NCBI GenBank assembly: GCA_900542835.1
Contig: UQPB01000060.1
Span: forward strand, 1-14,704
DNA: 14,704 nt
Reading direction: 5' to 3'
Source of the DNA: an uncultured Pelosinus sp.
Lineage (GTDB): Bacteria; Bacillota; Negativicutes; Sporomusales; Acetonemataceae
Position numbers and translations under genes: made by a program. Position 1 is the stretch's first letter, and each line of letters opens with the position of its first letter. Below the pieces are notes generated by a model. It searched no databases and was not told the origin of the DNA. It saw only the letters and a list, made by a program, of their open reading frames with translations. This document shows positions 1 to 6,679 of this stretch, piece after piece.

Positions 1-93
1 TGCCGGTATGCCTTCTTCCTCCGCCTTGACTGACGACCTTTTGCCTCACCAGACTGCTCCCCGCCTCAACACCGTCTCTCCACTACTTTTTCG

Positions 94-222
94 GTTCCTT
101 TTTGGGTAATGCAAAAAGGAACAAGCGTTTTGCTTTCGCCCAAAGCGGCCATTGCTCCACTCTTGCTTACTTTTGTAAGCGATTGCCCTGGGTTGTCGTT
201 AGCCTTCCCGCCCTGCGGGCAA
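94..222. repeat. Cluster of short perfect inverted repeats, possible dispersed repeat
   Basis: This gene-free stretch lies downstream of the GntR gene. It holds four perfect inverted repeats in about 125 bases: 94-103 with 113-122 (10 bp, 9-base loop), 132-136 with 142-146 (5 bp, 5-base loop), 165-170 with 175-180 (6 bp, TTTT loop) and 207-211 with 215-219 (5 bp, 3-base loop). None is followed by a convincing U-tract on the minus strand, so I do not call it a simple intrinsic terminator. The density suggests a structured dispersed repeat or a composite 3' UTR. Bases 1-93 carry no gene I can support. The repeat interpretation is inference. Confidence 0.45.
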
Positions 223-1023
223 TTAATCCCCCCGCGTCCGGGTTTCCCTGCCGCCGCTTTTCCGTCCCCTGACGACTGCTTCCGGGAGGTGTTGCTGCGC
301 AACAGGAGCAACGGCCTCGCCCTGCTGCAGGGCCAGCATATTCTTCTCCACCAGCAGCAGATGCTCCAGCATCCGCGCTTTGGCCAGGTTGGCATCGCCG
401 GCCTGAACCGCTTCATAAATCCGCAAATGCGAGTAATAGATATAATCGCCCATATGGTCGGTCAGAAACAGTTTTTGCCGCAAAACCCTAAAGGTATGGG
501 TCATCAGATCGGCAATCGTGGTCATTACCTTTACCAGCAATGGATTGTCCGCAGCGTGCGCCAACGCCAGATGAAACGCATCATCCGCCTGGTCGCCAAT
601 GCCGTGGGCCGTCAGTTCTTCCTTCATATAGTCAAGCGCGCGACGAATCTCAGCCAGAGACTCGGGAGTGGCCCGTTCCGCCGCCAGCGCCGCTGTTTCC
701 GCTTCTAAAATTTTTCGCACTTCCAGTACCTGGGTAATATCATTGATTTCGACCTGCAGCAAAAAGGACAGTGGTTCAAGCAGCCCTTCATAGGAAACCT
801 GGCGGACAAAACTGCCCTCGCCGGGACGGATGGTGATAATGCCCATCATTTCCAAAGCACTAAACGCTTCGCGCACAGAAGCCCGGCTGACATTGAATCG
901 CTCCGACAAGTCCCGTTCCGACAACAATTTATCCCCCGGCTGCAGCTTGCCGTCAATAATCAACTGTTTGATCTGTCCGACAATCTCTTCATAGACTTTC
1001 TTGGTTTTTACAGGACTGAACAT
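223..1023 (-). CDS. GntR-family transcriptional regulator, FadR/FCD subfamily
   Basis: A DNA-binding one-component regulator of 266 residues. The N-terminal winged helix-turn-helix spans about residues 8-75, with the GntR core 'GDKLLSERDLSERFNVSRASVREA' region at 30-53. The all-helical FCD ligand domain spans about 95-232. It carries the usual metal-site pattern: D147 and H151 in a DxxxH motif, then H199 and H221. Such FCD proteins usually bind a metal plus a small organic acid and control metabolic genes. The effector cannot be read from sequence. The ATG start has a strong GGGGAGGAG ribosome binding site about 10 bases upstream. It begins 26 bases after the polyprenyl synthase stop, so it is probably the last gene of the kor operon and may autoregulate it. 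Residues from about 235 on are an Ala/Gln- then Arg/Gly-rich tail that looks foreign to the fold and runs into the hairpin cluster downstream. Confidence 0.9.
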   Translation of the reverse strand: MFSPVKTKKVYEEIVGQIKQLIIDGKLQPGDKLLSERDLSERFNVSRASVREAFSALEMMGIITIRPGEGSFVRQVSYEGLLEPLSFLLQVEINDITQVLEVRKILEAETAALAAERATPESLAEIRRALDYMKEELTAHGIGDQADDAFHLALAHAADNPLLVKVMTTIADLMTHTFRVLRQKLFLTDHMGDYIYYSHLRIYEAVQAGDANLAKARMLEHLLLVEKNMLALQQGEAVAPVAQQHLPEAVVRGRKSGGRETRTRGD

Positions 1024-1049
1024 TGTTCCGCTTCTCCTCCCCGTACCTA

Positions 1050-2015
1050 TCAGGACTTGCGCAAGCCAATAAACTCGGCTACCGCCGTCAGCGCGGCATG
1101 CAATTCAGCGTCGAGGTCTGCGGGCAAACATTCCCGCGCCTCCTGAATAAACTGCGCGGCCCGCTTGTAGGAATAGTCCACCGAATCACCCGCACGGACA
1201 AGCTGCAGGCATTGCTGCAGCTCTGCCTCCGTTGAAGGCCGGGCGGCAACGCGCTCACGCAGGTCACAGCTCTGAGGCGAATTGCGCAGGGCATGAATGA
1301 CGGGCAGCGTCAGATTGCCCTGTTTCAGATCGCCGCCAACCGGCTTGCCCAATTGCCGGCTGGTAGCGGTGATATCGAGAATATCGTCAGTGATTTGGAA
1401 AGCCATACCCAGAGCATAGCCATATTGCCGCAGAAGCAGCGCCCGCTCAACCGGAAATCCGGCGGTAAGAGCGCCCAGCTGGCAGCTGGCAGCGATAAAG
1501 TTGGCGGTTTTCTTGCTGATCCGGTCTAAATAGCGTTCTTCGGTCTGCTCGCAGTCAAATAGGTCCTGCTCCTGCAGCAATTCTCCCTCGCATAACAGGC
1601 TGACCACTTCCGACAGATTTGAAATTACGTCGGTCAGCCCCTCGGCTGCGATCAGGGAGAATGCCCTGGCAAACAGAAAATCGCCGCTCAGGACAGCCCG
1701 GTGCGCGCCCCAGCGCATATTGACAGTGGGAACGCCGCGCCGGGTTGAGGCCTGGTCGATTACATCGTCATGGACCAGGGTCGCCATATGCGTCAGTTCA
1801 ATTGCAGTCGCAACTTTCATTACTTGCTCGTAATTGCTGCCCCGATATGCTCCCATAAAACACAAGGCGGGCCGCAAGCGTTTGCCACCCGCCTGTAATA
1901 AATACCGGCAAATGCCGTCAGCGGCGCCGGCATCGGAGCGAATTGCCGAAAGCAACCTCTGTTCAAGCTGGCAAAGGTCGCCCTCAATTAGGGACAAAGG
2001 GTTTTTATCCTTCAC
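1050..2015 (-). CDS. Polyprenyl diphosphate synthase (long-chain trans-isoprenyl synthase)
   Basis: Condenses isopentenyl diphosphate onto an allylic primer to make a long all-trans polyprenyl diphosphate, used for the menaquinone side chain or as a lipid precursor. The protein has about 321 residues, the usual size for HepT/IspB-type enzymes. Counting from the GTG start, it shows GGKRLRP near 43-49, the first Asp-rich motif DDVID at 83-87 and the second, DDILD, at 210-214. The residue five before the first Asp-rich motif is alanine, which fits a long-chain product, but length cannot be fixed from sequence. I prefer the GTG at 2015 because GAGGG lies 8 bases upstream. A TTG at 2030 would add five residues but has no good ribosome binding site. 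The gene follows korD closely and precedes the GntR gene, so it looks co-transcribed. No HepS-like partner is in the window, so whether it is homomeric or heteromeric is open. Confidence 0.88.
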   Translation of the reverse strand: MKDKNPLSLIEGDLCQLEQRLLSAIRSDAGAADGICRYLLQAGGKRLRPALCFMGAYRGSNYEQVMKVATAIELTHMATLVHDDVIDQASTRRGVPTVNMRWGAHRAVLSGDFLFARAFSLIAAEGLTDVISNLSEVVSLLCEGELLQEQDLFDCEQTEERYLDRISKKTANFIAASCQLGALTAGFPVERALLLRQYGYALGMAFQITDDILDITATSRQLGKPVGGDLKQGNLTLPVIHALRNSPQSCDLRERVAARPSTEAELQQCLQLVRAGDSVDYSYKRAAQFIQEARECLPADLDAELHAALTAVAEFIGLRKS

Positions 2016-2033
2016 TTCATTCGCCCTCAATCG

Positions 2034-2050
2034 TTCAGGTTTTTCCTGAA
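2034..2050 (-). repeat. Perfect hairpin between korD and the polyprenyl synthase gene
   Basis: TTCAGG at 2034-2039 pairs with CCTGAA at 2045-2050 across a five-base T loop (A loop in the transcript). It lies just upstream of the polyprenyl synthase start. No U-tract follows on the minus strand, so it is not a terminator. It could separate korD and synthase expression or mask the TTG region; this is inference. Confidence 0.35.
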
Positions 2051-2051
2051 T

Positions 2052-2300
2052 CTATTTCTTTTTTTGCACACGGATCGCGCAGTCCGGGCATACCATCTGA
2101 CAGATGCCGCAGACTATGCATTTGTCCATATCCGCCTGGGTACGCGGCGTTCCGTAAACGCCAAGCTCATCAGACCAGCTAATGCATTTTACCGGACACT
2201 TTTCGATGCACAGACCGCAGCCTTTGCAGAGGCCGGAGAAAATGGCCCATTCACCTTTAGCGTTTTCATGCCTTGAGTTTTCCCAGTTCACTTGTGCCAT
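2052..2300 (-). CDS. korD: 2-oxoacid:ferredoxin oxidoreductase, delta subunit (2[4Fe-4S] ferredoxin)
   Basis: A small electron-transfer subunit of 82 residues with two classic bacterial [4Fe-4S] motifs. The first is CKGCGLCIEKCP (cysteines 25, 28, 31, 35); the second is CIVCGICQMVCP (cysteines 61, 64, 67, 71). It would carry electrons from the TPP site in the beta subunit to external ferredoxin. The ATG start has GGAGGG just upstream. The gene begins 12 bases after the korC stop and is the fourth member of a korA-B-C-D set, so its role follows from both motif and context. A Lys-rich C-terminus (KKK) ends the protein. The symbol korD is by family and operon position; VorC/PorD-like naming is equally possible because substrate is not known. 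Confidence 0.88.
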   Translation of the reverse strand: MAQVNWENSRHENAKGEWAIFSGLCKGCGLCIEKCPVKCISWSDELGVYGTPRTQADMDKCIVCGICQMVCPDCAIRVQKKK

Positions 2301-2312
2301 TTTATTCCCTCC

Positions 2313-3035
2313 TTACATCGCGTTTTTAATCAGCTGATAGCCGCGGTCAAGTGCTTTGAAATTCATTTCGCGCAACTTCGGATTGCTTTTGAATTTATCA
2401 CCAAGCTTTACATCGAGCGCGTCCTTGATGCAAGCCAGAGGCAGAACCTCGGTCGCTGCGATGACAGCCCCTAAAATGATAATATTAAATACGCGGGGAT
2501 GCAATCCCTCTTCGTTTTTAGCCATATCATTGGCCGGAATCGCGACCACCTTCCTGACTTCGGGAATGTCGGCCGGATCGACTCCCGGCCCCGGCCGGGT
2601 AAAGGAGCAGGTTTTCGCCTCGCCGGCAATCAGATCCTGCTGCAGGTCATCATTGGGATGTTCGGCAGTGGGACAGGGGGGCGTGACATCAAAGTATTGC
2701 ATGCCGACAATGCTATCGCCGACTTCACCCTCTGCGACCAGCGAGCTGTCATAAATGTAAATGGTGTCCGGACCGGCGTGCATAGTCGTACGTTTTACCG
2801 CCCGCGGGCTGAGGGGAATAAGAATATCCGCCTTCTGAAATTTAGGCGCACCGATCGGACCGTCGGAAATCTGGACGTAGGCGATGGATACGCCACCCCG
2901 CTGTTCGACGCCGAAATTGGGAATGTACAGCGCTTGCTTGCCCTGCTCATTAGCGGCTTCAGCTAAAATTTCAGCAATTGACTGGACGCCTTGGCCGCCT
3001 TCGCCTGCCAGGGCGATCTTTACTGCTTTTGTCAT
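2313..3035 (-). CDS. korC: 2-oxoacid:ferredoxin oxidoreductase, gamma subunit, enlarged
   Basis: The gamma subunit of a four-part 2-oxoacid:ferredoxin oxidoreductase, which in this family helps bind CoA and close the active site. It shows the diagnostic GEGGQGV loop at 11-17, E..RGG.S at 44-50, and the closing RVFNIIILGA helix at 181-190. At 240 residues it is longer than the roughly 180-190 residues I expect for KorC. The extra length sits mostly at about 103-160, a Pro/Asp-rich stretch with cysteines 121 and 143 between the two conserved halves. The start is ATG with AAAGGAGGG upstream, and only two bases separate it from the korB stop, so translation is probably coupled. Confidence 0.88.
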   Translation of the reverse strand: MTKAVKIALAGEGGQGVQSIAEILAEAANEQGKQALYIPNFGVEQRGGVSIAYVQISDGPIGAPKFQKADILIPLSPRAVKRTTMHAGPDTIYIYDSSLVAEGEVGDSIVGMQYFDVTPPCPTAEHPNDDLQQDLIAGEAKTCSFTRPGPGVDPADIPEVRKVVAIPANDMAKNEEGLHPRVFNIIILGAVIAATEVLPLACIKDALDVKLGDKFKSNPKLREMNFKALDRGYQLIKNAM

Positions 3036-3037
3036 GA

Positions 3038-3808
3038 TCAGCCCTCCTTTTGTTGCGGCGTACGCAATTCGCCTACTTTAAAGTATTGAGCCATATCCTT
3101 TTCAATGAAATCCCATGTCTGCCTGGCGTTTGTGCGCCAGTTGGTCGGACAGCCGGACAGGCATTCGACAAAGGAGATGCCGTTGCCGGCAAGCTGGTTT
3201 TCCAACGCCTTTTTGATAAACCCTTTCAGCTGACGCAAATTGGCGACCGTGCCCCGGGCCACATAGGCCCCCTCCGGCGCAACGGCGGCAACCATCTCAG
3301 GCCCCTTGGTCGGATAACCGGTTGCTTCTACGTCGCGCCCGTAAGGTGTCGTCTCTGTCTTCATTCCCGGCAGTGTGGTCGGCGCCATCTGGCCGCCGGT
3401 CATACCGTAGTTGCAATTGTTGCAGAGGATAATCGTAATCCGTTCGTTACGGACGGCTGCATTGAATAAATGCTGTGAACCGATCGCATAGCCGCCGCCG
3501 TCACCCATATAGGCAACGCCGACAATCGCGGGATTAGCCCGTTTCATGCCGGTAATGACCGGTGTGGTCCGGCCATGGTGCGTCTGTACCGTATCGACGG
3601 CAAAGAAGTCCCAGGATAGGAGCGAACAACCGATATCACAGCCAAATACCATTTTCGACTGGATGCCTAATTCGTCAATCGCTTCGCCAAGGACTTTCAA
3701 AATCAGTCCATGGCCGCAGCCGGGACAGAATTTATGCGGTTTGGTCTCCTGATTCCAGCTTGCGGGCATAGCCGGCTGCAGAGCATTGTCTTGTCGCGGT
3801 TCTTGCAT
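3038..3808 (-). CDS. korB: 2-oxoacid:ferredoxin oxidoreductase, beta subunit (TPP-binding)
   Basis: The catalytic subunit that binds thiamine pyrophosphate and a [4Fe-4S] cluster; with KorA it decarboxylates a 2-oxoacid and passes electrons to ferredoxin. It has 256 residues. CPGCGHG is at 28-34, GDGGGY at 102-107 opens the TPP/Mg site, and NNCNYGMTGGQ at 130-140 completes it. Further cysteines at 57, 61, 129, 132, 216 and 220 include likely cluster ligands. I start at the ATG at 3808 because GGGAGG lies seven bases upstream. A GTG at 3829, overlapping the korA stop, would put that ribosome binding site inside the gene. The compact size without a fused ferredoxin domain fits the KorAB/VorAB four-subunit class. 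The substrate could be 2-oxoglutarate, a branched-chain 2-oxoacid or another 2-oxoacid. Confidence 0.92.
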   Translation of the reverse strand: MQEPRQDNALQPAMPASWNQETKPHKFCPGCGHGLILKVLGEAIDELGIQSKMVFGCDIGCSLLSWDFFAVDTVQTHHGRTTPVITGMKRANPAIVGVAYMGDGGGYAIGSQHLFNAAVRNERITIILCNNCNYGMTGGQMAPTTLPGMKTETTPYGRDVEATGYPTKGPEMVAAVAPEGAYVARGTVANLRQLKGFIKKALENQLAGNGISFVECLSGCPTNWRTNARQTWDFIEKDMAQYFKVGELRTPQQKEG

Positions 3809-3815
3809 TTGCCTT

Positions 3816-3821
3816 CCTCCC
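3816..3821 (-). promoter_or_regulatory. Ribosome binding site deciding the korB start
   Basis: GGGAGG on the minus strand, seven bases before the ATG at 3808. It favours this ATG over the upstream GTG at 3829 that overlaps the korA stop codon. Confidence 0.7.
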
Positions 3822-3825
3822 ATCC

Positions 3826-4902
3826 TCACAAATTATTATAGGCTTCGACAATCTCTTCGGTGGTGATGCCAACGCCGGGACGCAGCATCGGCACAATCTC
3901 GATTGCGCTGCCATAGATATTGTTCTGCACCATTTTCAGCAGCTGTCCATAAGCCGATTCGGCGACCAGCAGTTTTTTGGCGCCTTTCATTGCCTTGATT
4001 AATTGCTCACCAGGGAACGGCCGGATCGTAACCGGACGGAAATAGCCGATTTTCTTGCCCTCGGCCCGCAGTTGGTTAAAGGCTCCGATGGCGGCGCGGG
4101 AAACAATACCGTGGCTGACCACGATACAGTCGGCGTCCTCACAGCCCTTTTCCTCCCATTCCACTACCTGCGGCGCCATTGCGTCCCAGTCACGCTGATT
4201 CGCCATCACCACGTTATACAGTTCGTCCTCGGTATTGTAGGTGTTGCGTAAATGACGGAACCGGCGGCCTGACTCTTCCATATCGCCAACTGTCGCCGCC
4301 GGCGCCACCAGTTTGATTCCCCGCTGCTCCGGATCATAAAGCGTAAGCGGTTCACGCATTTTGGCCTGATAGCCGTCGCCCAGCAGGAAGGTGGGAAAAC
4401 GGTAGGTCCAGGCGGCGTTAAAGGCTTTAATAGTATAGTCAAACAGCTCCTGATGCGTAGCGGTGGAGTAAACGATACGGTGGCCTTCGCCATTGCCGCC
4501 AAAGGCGGTAAGGGTGGTTTCCTGCTGCGCATAGATAACAGTCGCAGTTGAAGGACCGCCGCGCTGCTGGATGACATAAACGACCGGAATCCGCATCATT
4601 TCGGCCATGGTGGCCGATTCCTGCATCAGGACATTGCCGGGGCCGGCAGTGGCGGTAAACGCTTTGCGGCCGGTAAGAATGCCGCCCAGAGTGGTAAAGC
4701 CGGCGGAAATTTCATCCTCGGTTTGCAAAAATTTTTTGCCGTATTTGGGTGCAAGGCGTGTCCAGTAGTGCATGATCTCATTTTGCGGAGTGATGGGATA
4801 GCCATACATGATGTCGACTTTCGCTGCCACGGCAGCCCAGGCAATAACCTCGTTGCCTGTCATGAATACACGTTGTTCACCATTCAGTGAAACGTCGGCC
4901 AT
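3826..4902 (-). CDS. korA: 2-oxoacid:ferredoxin oxidoreductase, alpha subunit
   Basis: The pyrimidine-binding subunit of the ferredoxin-dependent 2-oxoacid dehydrogenase complex, first gene of korABCD. It has 358 residues, normal for KorA/VorB-type proteins without a fused gamma domain. Motifs in order: TGNE at 15-18, GYPITPQ at 34-40, the TPP-activating glutamate region TEDEISAG at 61-68, TAGPGN at 85-90, and RGGPST at 114-119. The remaining C-terminal part (about 250-355) is the second Rossmann-like domain. The ATG start has AGGAGGTG at the right distance. The gene ends 18 bases before the preferred korB ATG. The enzyme acts in the cytoplasm with ferredoxin, so it could work oxidatively or, with strongly reduced ferredoxin, as a carboxylase. 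Substrate specificity is not readable from these motifs. Confidence 0.92.
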   Translation of the reverse strand: MADVSLNGEQRVFMTGNEVIAWAAVAAKVDIMYGYPITPQNEIMHYWTRLAPKYGKKFLQTEDEISAGFTTLGGILTGRKAFTATAGPGNVLMQESATMAEMMRIPVVYVIQQRGGPSTATVIYAQQETTLTAFGGNGEGHRIVYSTATHQELFDYTIKAFNAAWTYRFPTFLLGDGYQAKMREPLTLYDPEQRGIKLVAPAATVGDMEESGRRFRHLRNTYNTEDELYNVVMANQRDWDAMAPQVVEWEEKGCEDADCIVVSHGIVSRAAIGAFNQLRAEGKKIGYFRPVTIRPFPGEQLIKAMKGAKKLLVAESAYGQLLKMVQNNIYGSAIEIVPMLRPGVGITTEEIVEAYNNL

Positions 4903-4945
4903 AAGAGCACCTCCTGATCATTTTTGTACCATGGAAAAAGCCTGT

Positions 4946-5044
4946 ACTGTTTAGCTTGGCAAAAACAGACCAATCCATACCTGCTGCTTTATTTTTACCG
5001 GTAGGGTGGCCTGACCAAGTACTCATTCGCTGCATCGGTAAAAA
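4946..5044 (-). promoter_or_regulatory. Inverted-repeat-rich leader upstream of korA
   Basis: The 200 bases between ahbB and korA carry no gene. They hold TTTTTACCG at 4992-5000 with CGGTAAAAA at 5036-5044 (9 bp, 35-base spacer), CTGTTT at 4947-4952 with AAACAG at 4963-4968 (10-base spacer), and TTGG at 4956-4959 with CCAA at 4970-4973. These could be operators, for instance for the GntR regulator at the operon end, or a structured leader. I see no convincing sigma-A promoter here, though a kor promoter is expected. A weak stem at 5090-5100 (CCGC/GCGG) followed on the minus strand by ATTTTT could be a poor terminator after ahbB. Confidence 0.4.
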
Positions 5045-5102
5045 ATCCTGCAACTATCAGAAGATTTTGTGAAAACAGCTCGCAAAAATCCGCTTAGCGG
5101 CA

Positions 5103-5579
5103 TCAGCGGTTCTCCTGGAAGTAATTCATACTGGTTTTCTTCCATTCCTTACAGCTGTACAACAGAAGATAGTCGCCAAGCTGGCTGCGTTCGGCCAGCC
5201 GGCGGGCACCTGCCTCACATTCGCTGCGGGAGCGGGCGTGCAGCATCGTATATAAGTTATACGGCCAGCCGGGATGCGCCTGCCGTGCATAGCAATGGGA
5301 AACAGACGGCTCTGCCGCCATTGTCTCGCCAACCTCATCCAGGCGGGCCTGCGGCACAATCCAGGCGCAAAGGGCATTGGCGACAAAGCCGGCCTGGCGG
5401 TGGCGCAGGACTGCGCCAAGCTTGCGCAGGGTACCGCTGTCGCGGTAGGCTTGCAGGCGGCCGATCAGTTCTTCCTGACTGATGCCCAGCGCTGCGGCAA
5501 TGTCCCGGTAAGGCTCCGCGGTCAGCGGCAGTTCGGCCTGCAGGGCGGCGATAATCGCCTTGTCGAGTGAATCAAGCAT
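5103..5579 (-). CDS. ahbB: Siroheme decarboxylase subunit AhbB (NirL-like, Lrp/AsnC fold)
   Basis: With AhbA it decarboxylates the C12 and C18 acetate groups of siroheme to give 12,18-didecarboxysiroheme, a step of the siroheme-dependent heme pathway and, in denitrifiers, of heme d1 synthesis. The 158-residue protein has an AsnC-type winged helix region at about 1-60 and an AsnC ligand-binding-like domain after it. The family signatures are RKLGAVLRHRQAGF at 52-65 and HPGWPYNLYTMLHA at 102-115; the WPYNLY block marks the NirL/AhbB branch rather than a transcription factor. The ATG start has GAGGTAG upstream. It follows ahbA by 23 bases. Without nir genes nearby, heme b synthesis is the more likely use than heme d1. 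An automatic pipeline might call it an Lrp/AsnC regulator. Confidence 0.85.
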   Translation of the reverse strand: MLDSLDKAIIAALQAELPLTAEPYRDIAAALGISQEELIGRLQAYRDSGTLRKLGAVLRHRQAGFVANALCAWIVPQARLDEVGETMAAEPSVSHCYARQAHPGWPYNLYTMLHARSRSECEAGARRLAERSQLGDYLLLYSCKEWKKTSMNYFQENR

Positions 5580-5602
5580 AAGCTACCTCGCAATCCAGCC
5601 GT

Positions 5603-6052
5603 CTACAGTTTAAAGGCTACATTGACCTTGTATTTTTTCGTTGCCGGCAGATTCAGCAGCTTCTCCACACCGGGCAGACTGCGGACAGCCTGCAGGATCT
5701 GCCGTTGCTCCTCTTTGTCCGCGGTCAGCAGGGTAAACCAGAGATTATATTCGCCTGCCCGCTCATAGTTGTGGGTCACACCGTTATAGGTGTTGATATA
5801 GCCGGCAACTGCCTCCAGATAGGCAGGCACGACCTTGACGGCAACCAGTGTGCCGTCAAAGCCAAGCTTTGCCGAATCAAAGAAAGCGCCCAGGTGCCGT
5901 ATGTAGCCGTTTTGTTTCAGCCAGTGCAAACGCTCAAGCACCTGCGGCTCGTCACACTGCAGCCGCGCGGCCAGCCTGGCATATGGCCGCCTGTCCAGCG
6001 GCAGCTCTGCCTGCACCAGATTTAATAACTGGCGGTCAAATTCGCTAAGCAT
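5603..6052 (-). CDS. ahbA: Siroheme decarboxylase subunit AhbA (NirD-like, Lrp/AsnC fold)
   Basis: Partner of AhbB in siroheme decarboxylation. It has 149 residues, with an AsnC-type helix-turn-helix region at about 1-60 and the catalytic/ligand domain after it. Signatures are IRHLGAFFDSAKLGF at 51-65 and THNYERAGEYNLWFTL at 93-108; HNYER followed by YNLWF marks the NirD/AhbA branch. It aligns along its whole length with the AhbB encoded next, as expected for the two homologous subunits. The ATG starts three bases after the engB stop, with GGGAG at the end of engB serving as ribosome binding site, so it is co-transcribed and probably translationally coupled to engB. In this family the helix-turn-helix is retained structurally but the role is enzymatic. 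Confidence 0.85.
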   Translation of the reverse strand: MLSEFDRQLLNLVQAELPLDRRPYARLAARLQCDEPQVLERLHWLKQNGYIRHLGAFFDSAKLGFDGTLVAVKVVPAYLEAVAGYINTYNGVTHNYERAGEYNLWFTLLTADKEEQRQILQAVRSLPGVEKLLNLPATKKYKVNVAFKL

Positions 6053-6055
6053 GGT

Positions 6056-6679
6056 TTACTCCCTTGCCGCATCAGACAGAATTTGCAATAGCTCGGCCTT
6101 GCCGGCCCCCGACAGGCTGGAATGGGCGATAATTCCGCCGGCAGCCCCCAGCTGCCGGGCAATCAAGGCGGTTTGCTTTTGCAGTTGACTGCGCGACAAC
6201 TTATCCGCTTTGGTGGCAACCAGACGTACCGGCAGCCCCTGTGCGGTCAGCCAGGCATAGGAGGCGCAGTCGCTGGCCATGGGGGGATGGCGGATATCGA
6301 TTAGCTGCAGCACCAGCTTGAGCTGCGGCGCTTGCAGCAAATACTCCTCAATAAACTTCGCCCATTGCCGCTTTGATGCCTGCCCGGCCCGGGCAAAGCC
6401 ATAACCGGGCAAATCGACCAGACAAAGCTCGCGGCGCTCATCCAGGGCATTGAGCTTAATAATGGCACGGTAAAAGTTCAGCGTTTGGGTTTTTCCGGGC
6501 TTGCCGCTGGTGCGGGCCAGGCTGTTGCGGCGGCACAGCGAATTGATCAGGGACGATTTACCGACATTGGAGCGTCCGACGAAGGCAACCTGGGGACAGG
6601 CAAGATCAGGATACTGATCCCGCCTGACCGCTGAGGCTAGATATTCGGCCTGAATGATATCAGGCGTCAACTCAGCCAT
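6056..6679 (-). CDS. engB: Ribosome biogenesis GTP-binding protein EngB/YsxC
   Basis: A small GTPase needed for assembly of the 50S ribosomal subunit. The 207-residue protein shows all the GTPase motifs: G1 GRSNVGKS at 35-42, the switch I block TSGKPGKTQTLNFY at 57-70, G3 DLPGYGFA at 89-96, G4 TKAD at 156-159 and G5 around SSLSG at 187-191. I start at the ATG at 6679, giving MAELTPD, a family-like N-terminus. A longer frame from 6709 adds ten residues of unlikely sequence. The chosen ATG lies inside the lon stop region (ATGGCTGA, eight-base overlap) and has no clear ribosome binding site, which points to translational coupling with lon. The lon-engB order matches lonA-ysxC in Bacillus subtilis. 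Confidence 0.95.
   Translation of the reverse strand: MAELTPDIIQAEYLASAVRRDQYPDLACPQVAFVGRSNVGKSSLINSLCRRNSLARTSGKPGKTQTLNFYRAIIKLNALDERRELCLVDLPGYGFARAGQASKRQWAKFIEEYLLQAPQLKLVLQLIDIRHPPMASDCASYAWLTAQGLPVRLVATKADKLSRSQLQKQTALIARQLGAAGGIIAHSSLSGAGKAELLQILSDAARE

Noticed and set aside
207..219. GC-rich hairpin right after the GntR stop as intrinsic terminator
   Set aside because: The stem is only 5 bp and the minus-strand sequence that follows has no U-tract.
66..416. Minus-strand open frame of 116 codons overlapping the GntR gene
   Set aside because: It overlaps the 3' part of the GntR gene in another frame and runs through the hairpin cluster; composition is Arg/Cys/Trp-rich with no motif. 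It may be a translated piece of the repeat rather than a gene.
109..708. Plus-strand open frame of 199 codons
   Set aside because: It is antisense to the well-supported GntR gene, has no family motif and no ribosome binding site; its sequence mirrors codon bias of the real gene.
3827..3829. GTG start for korB overlapping the korA stop
   Set aside because: A stronger case is the ATG at 3808 with GGGAGG seven bases upstream; the GTG version translates the ribosome binding site.
5003..5009. AGGGTGG, resembling the core of a T-box antiterminator
   Set aside because: It is on the plus strand where no gene follows, and the conserved ACCGCG part is missing, so chance is the simpler explanation.
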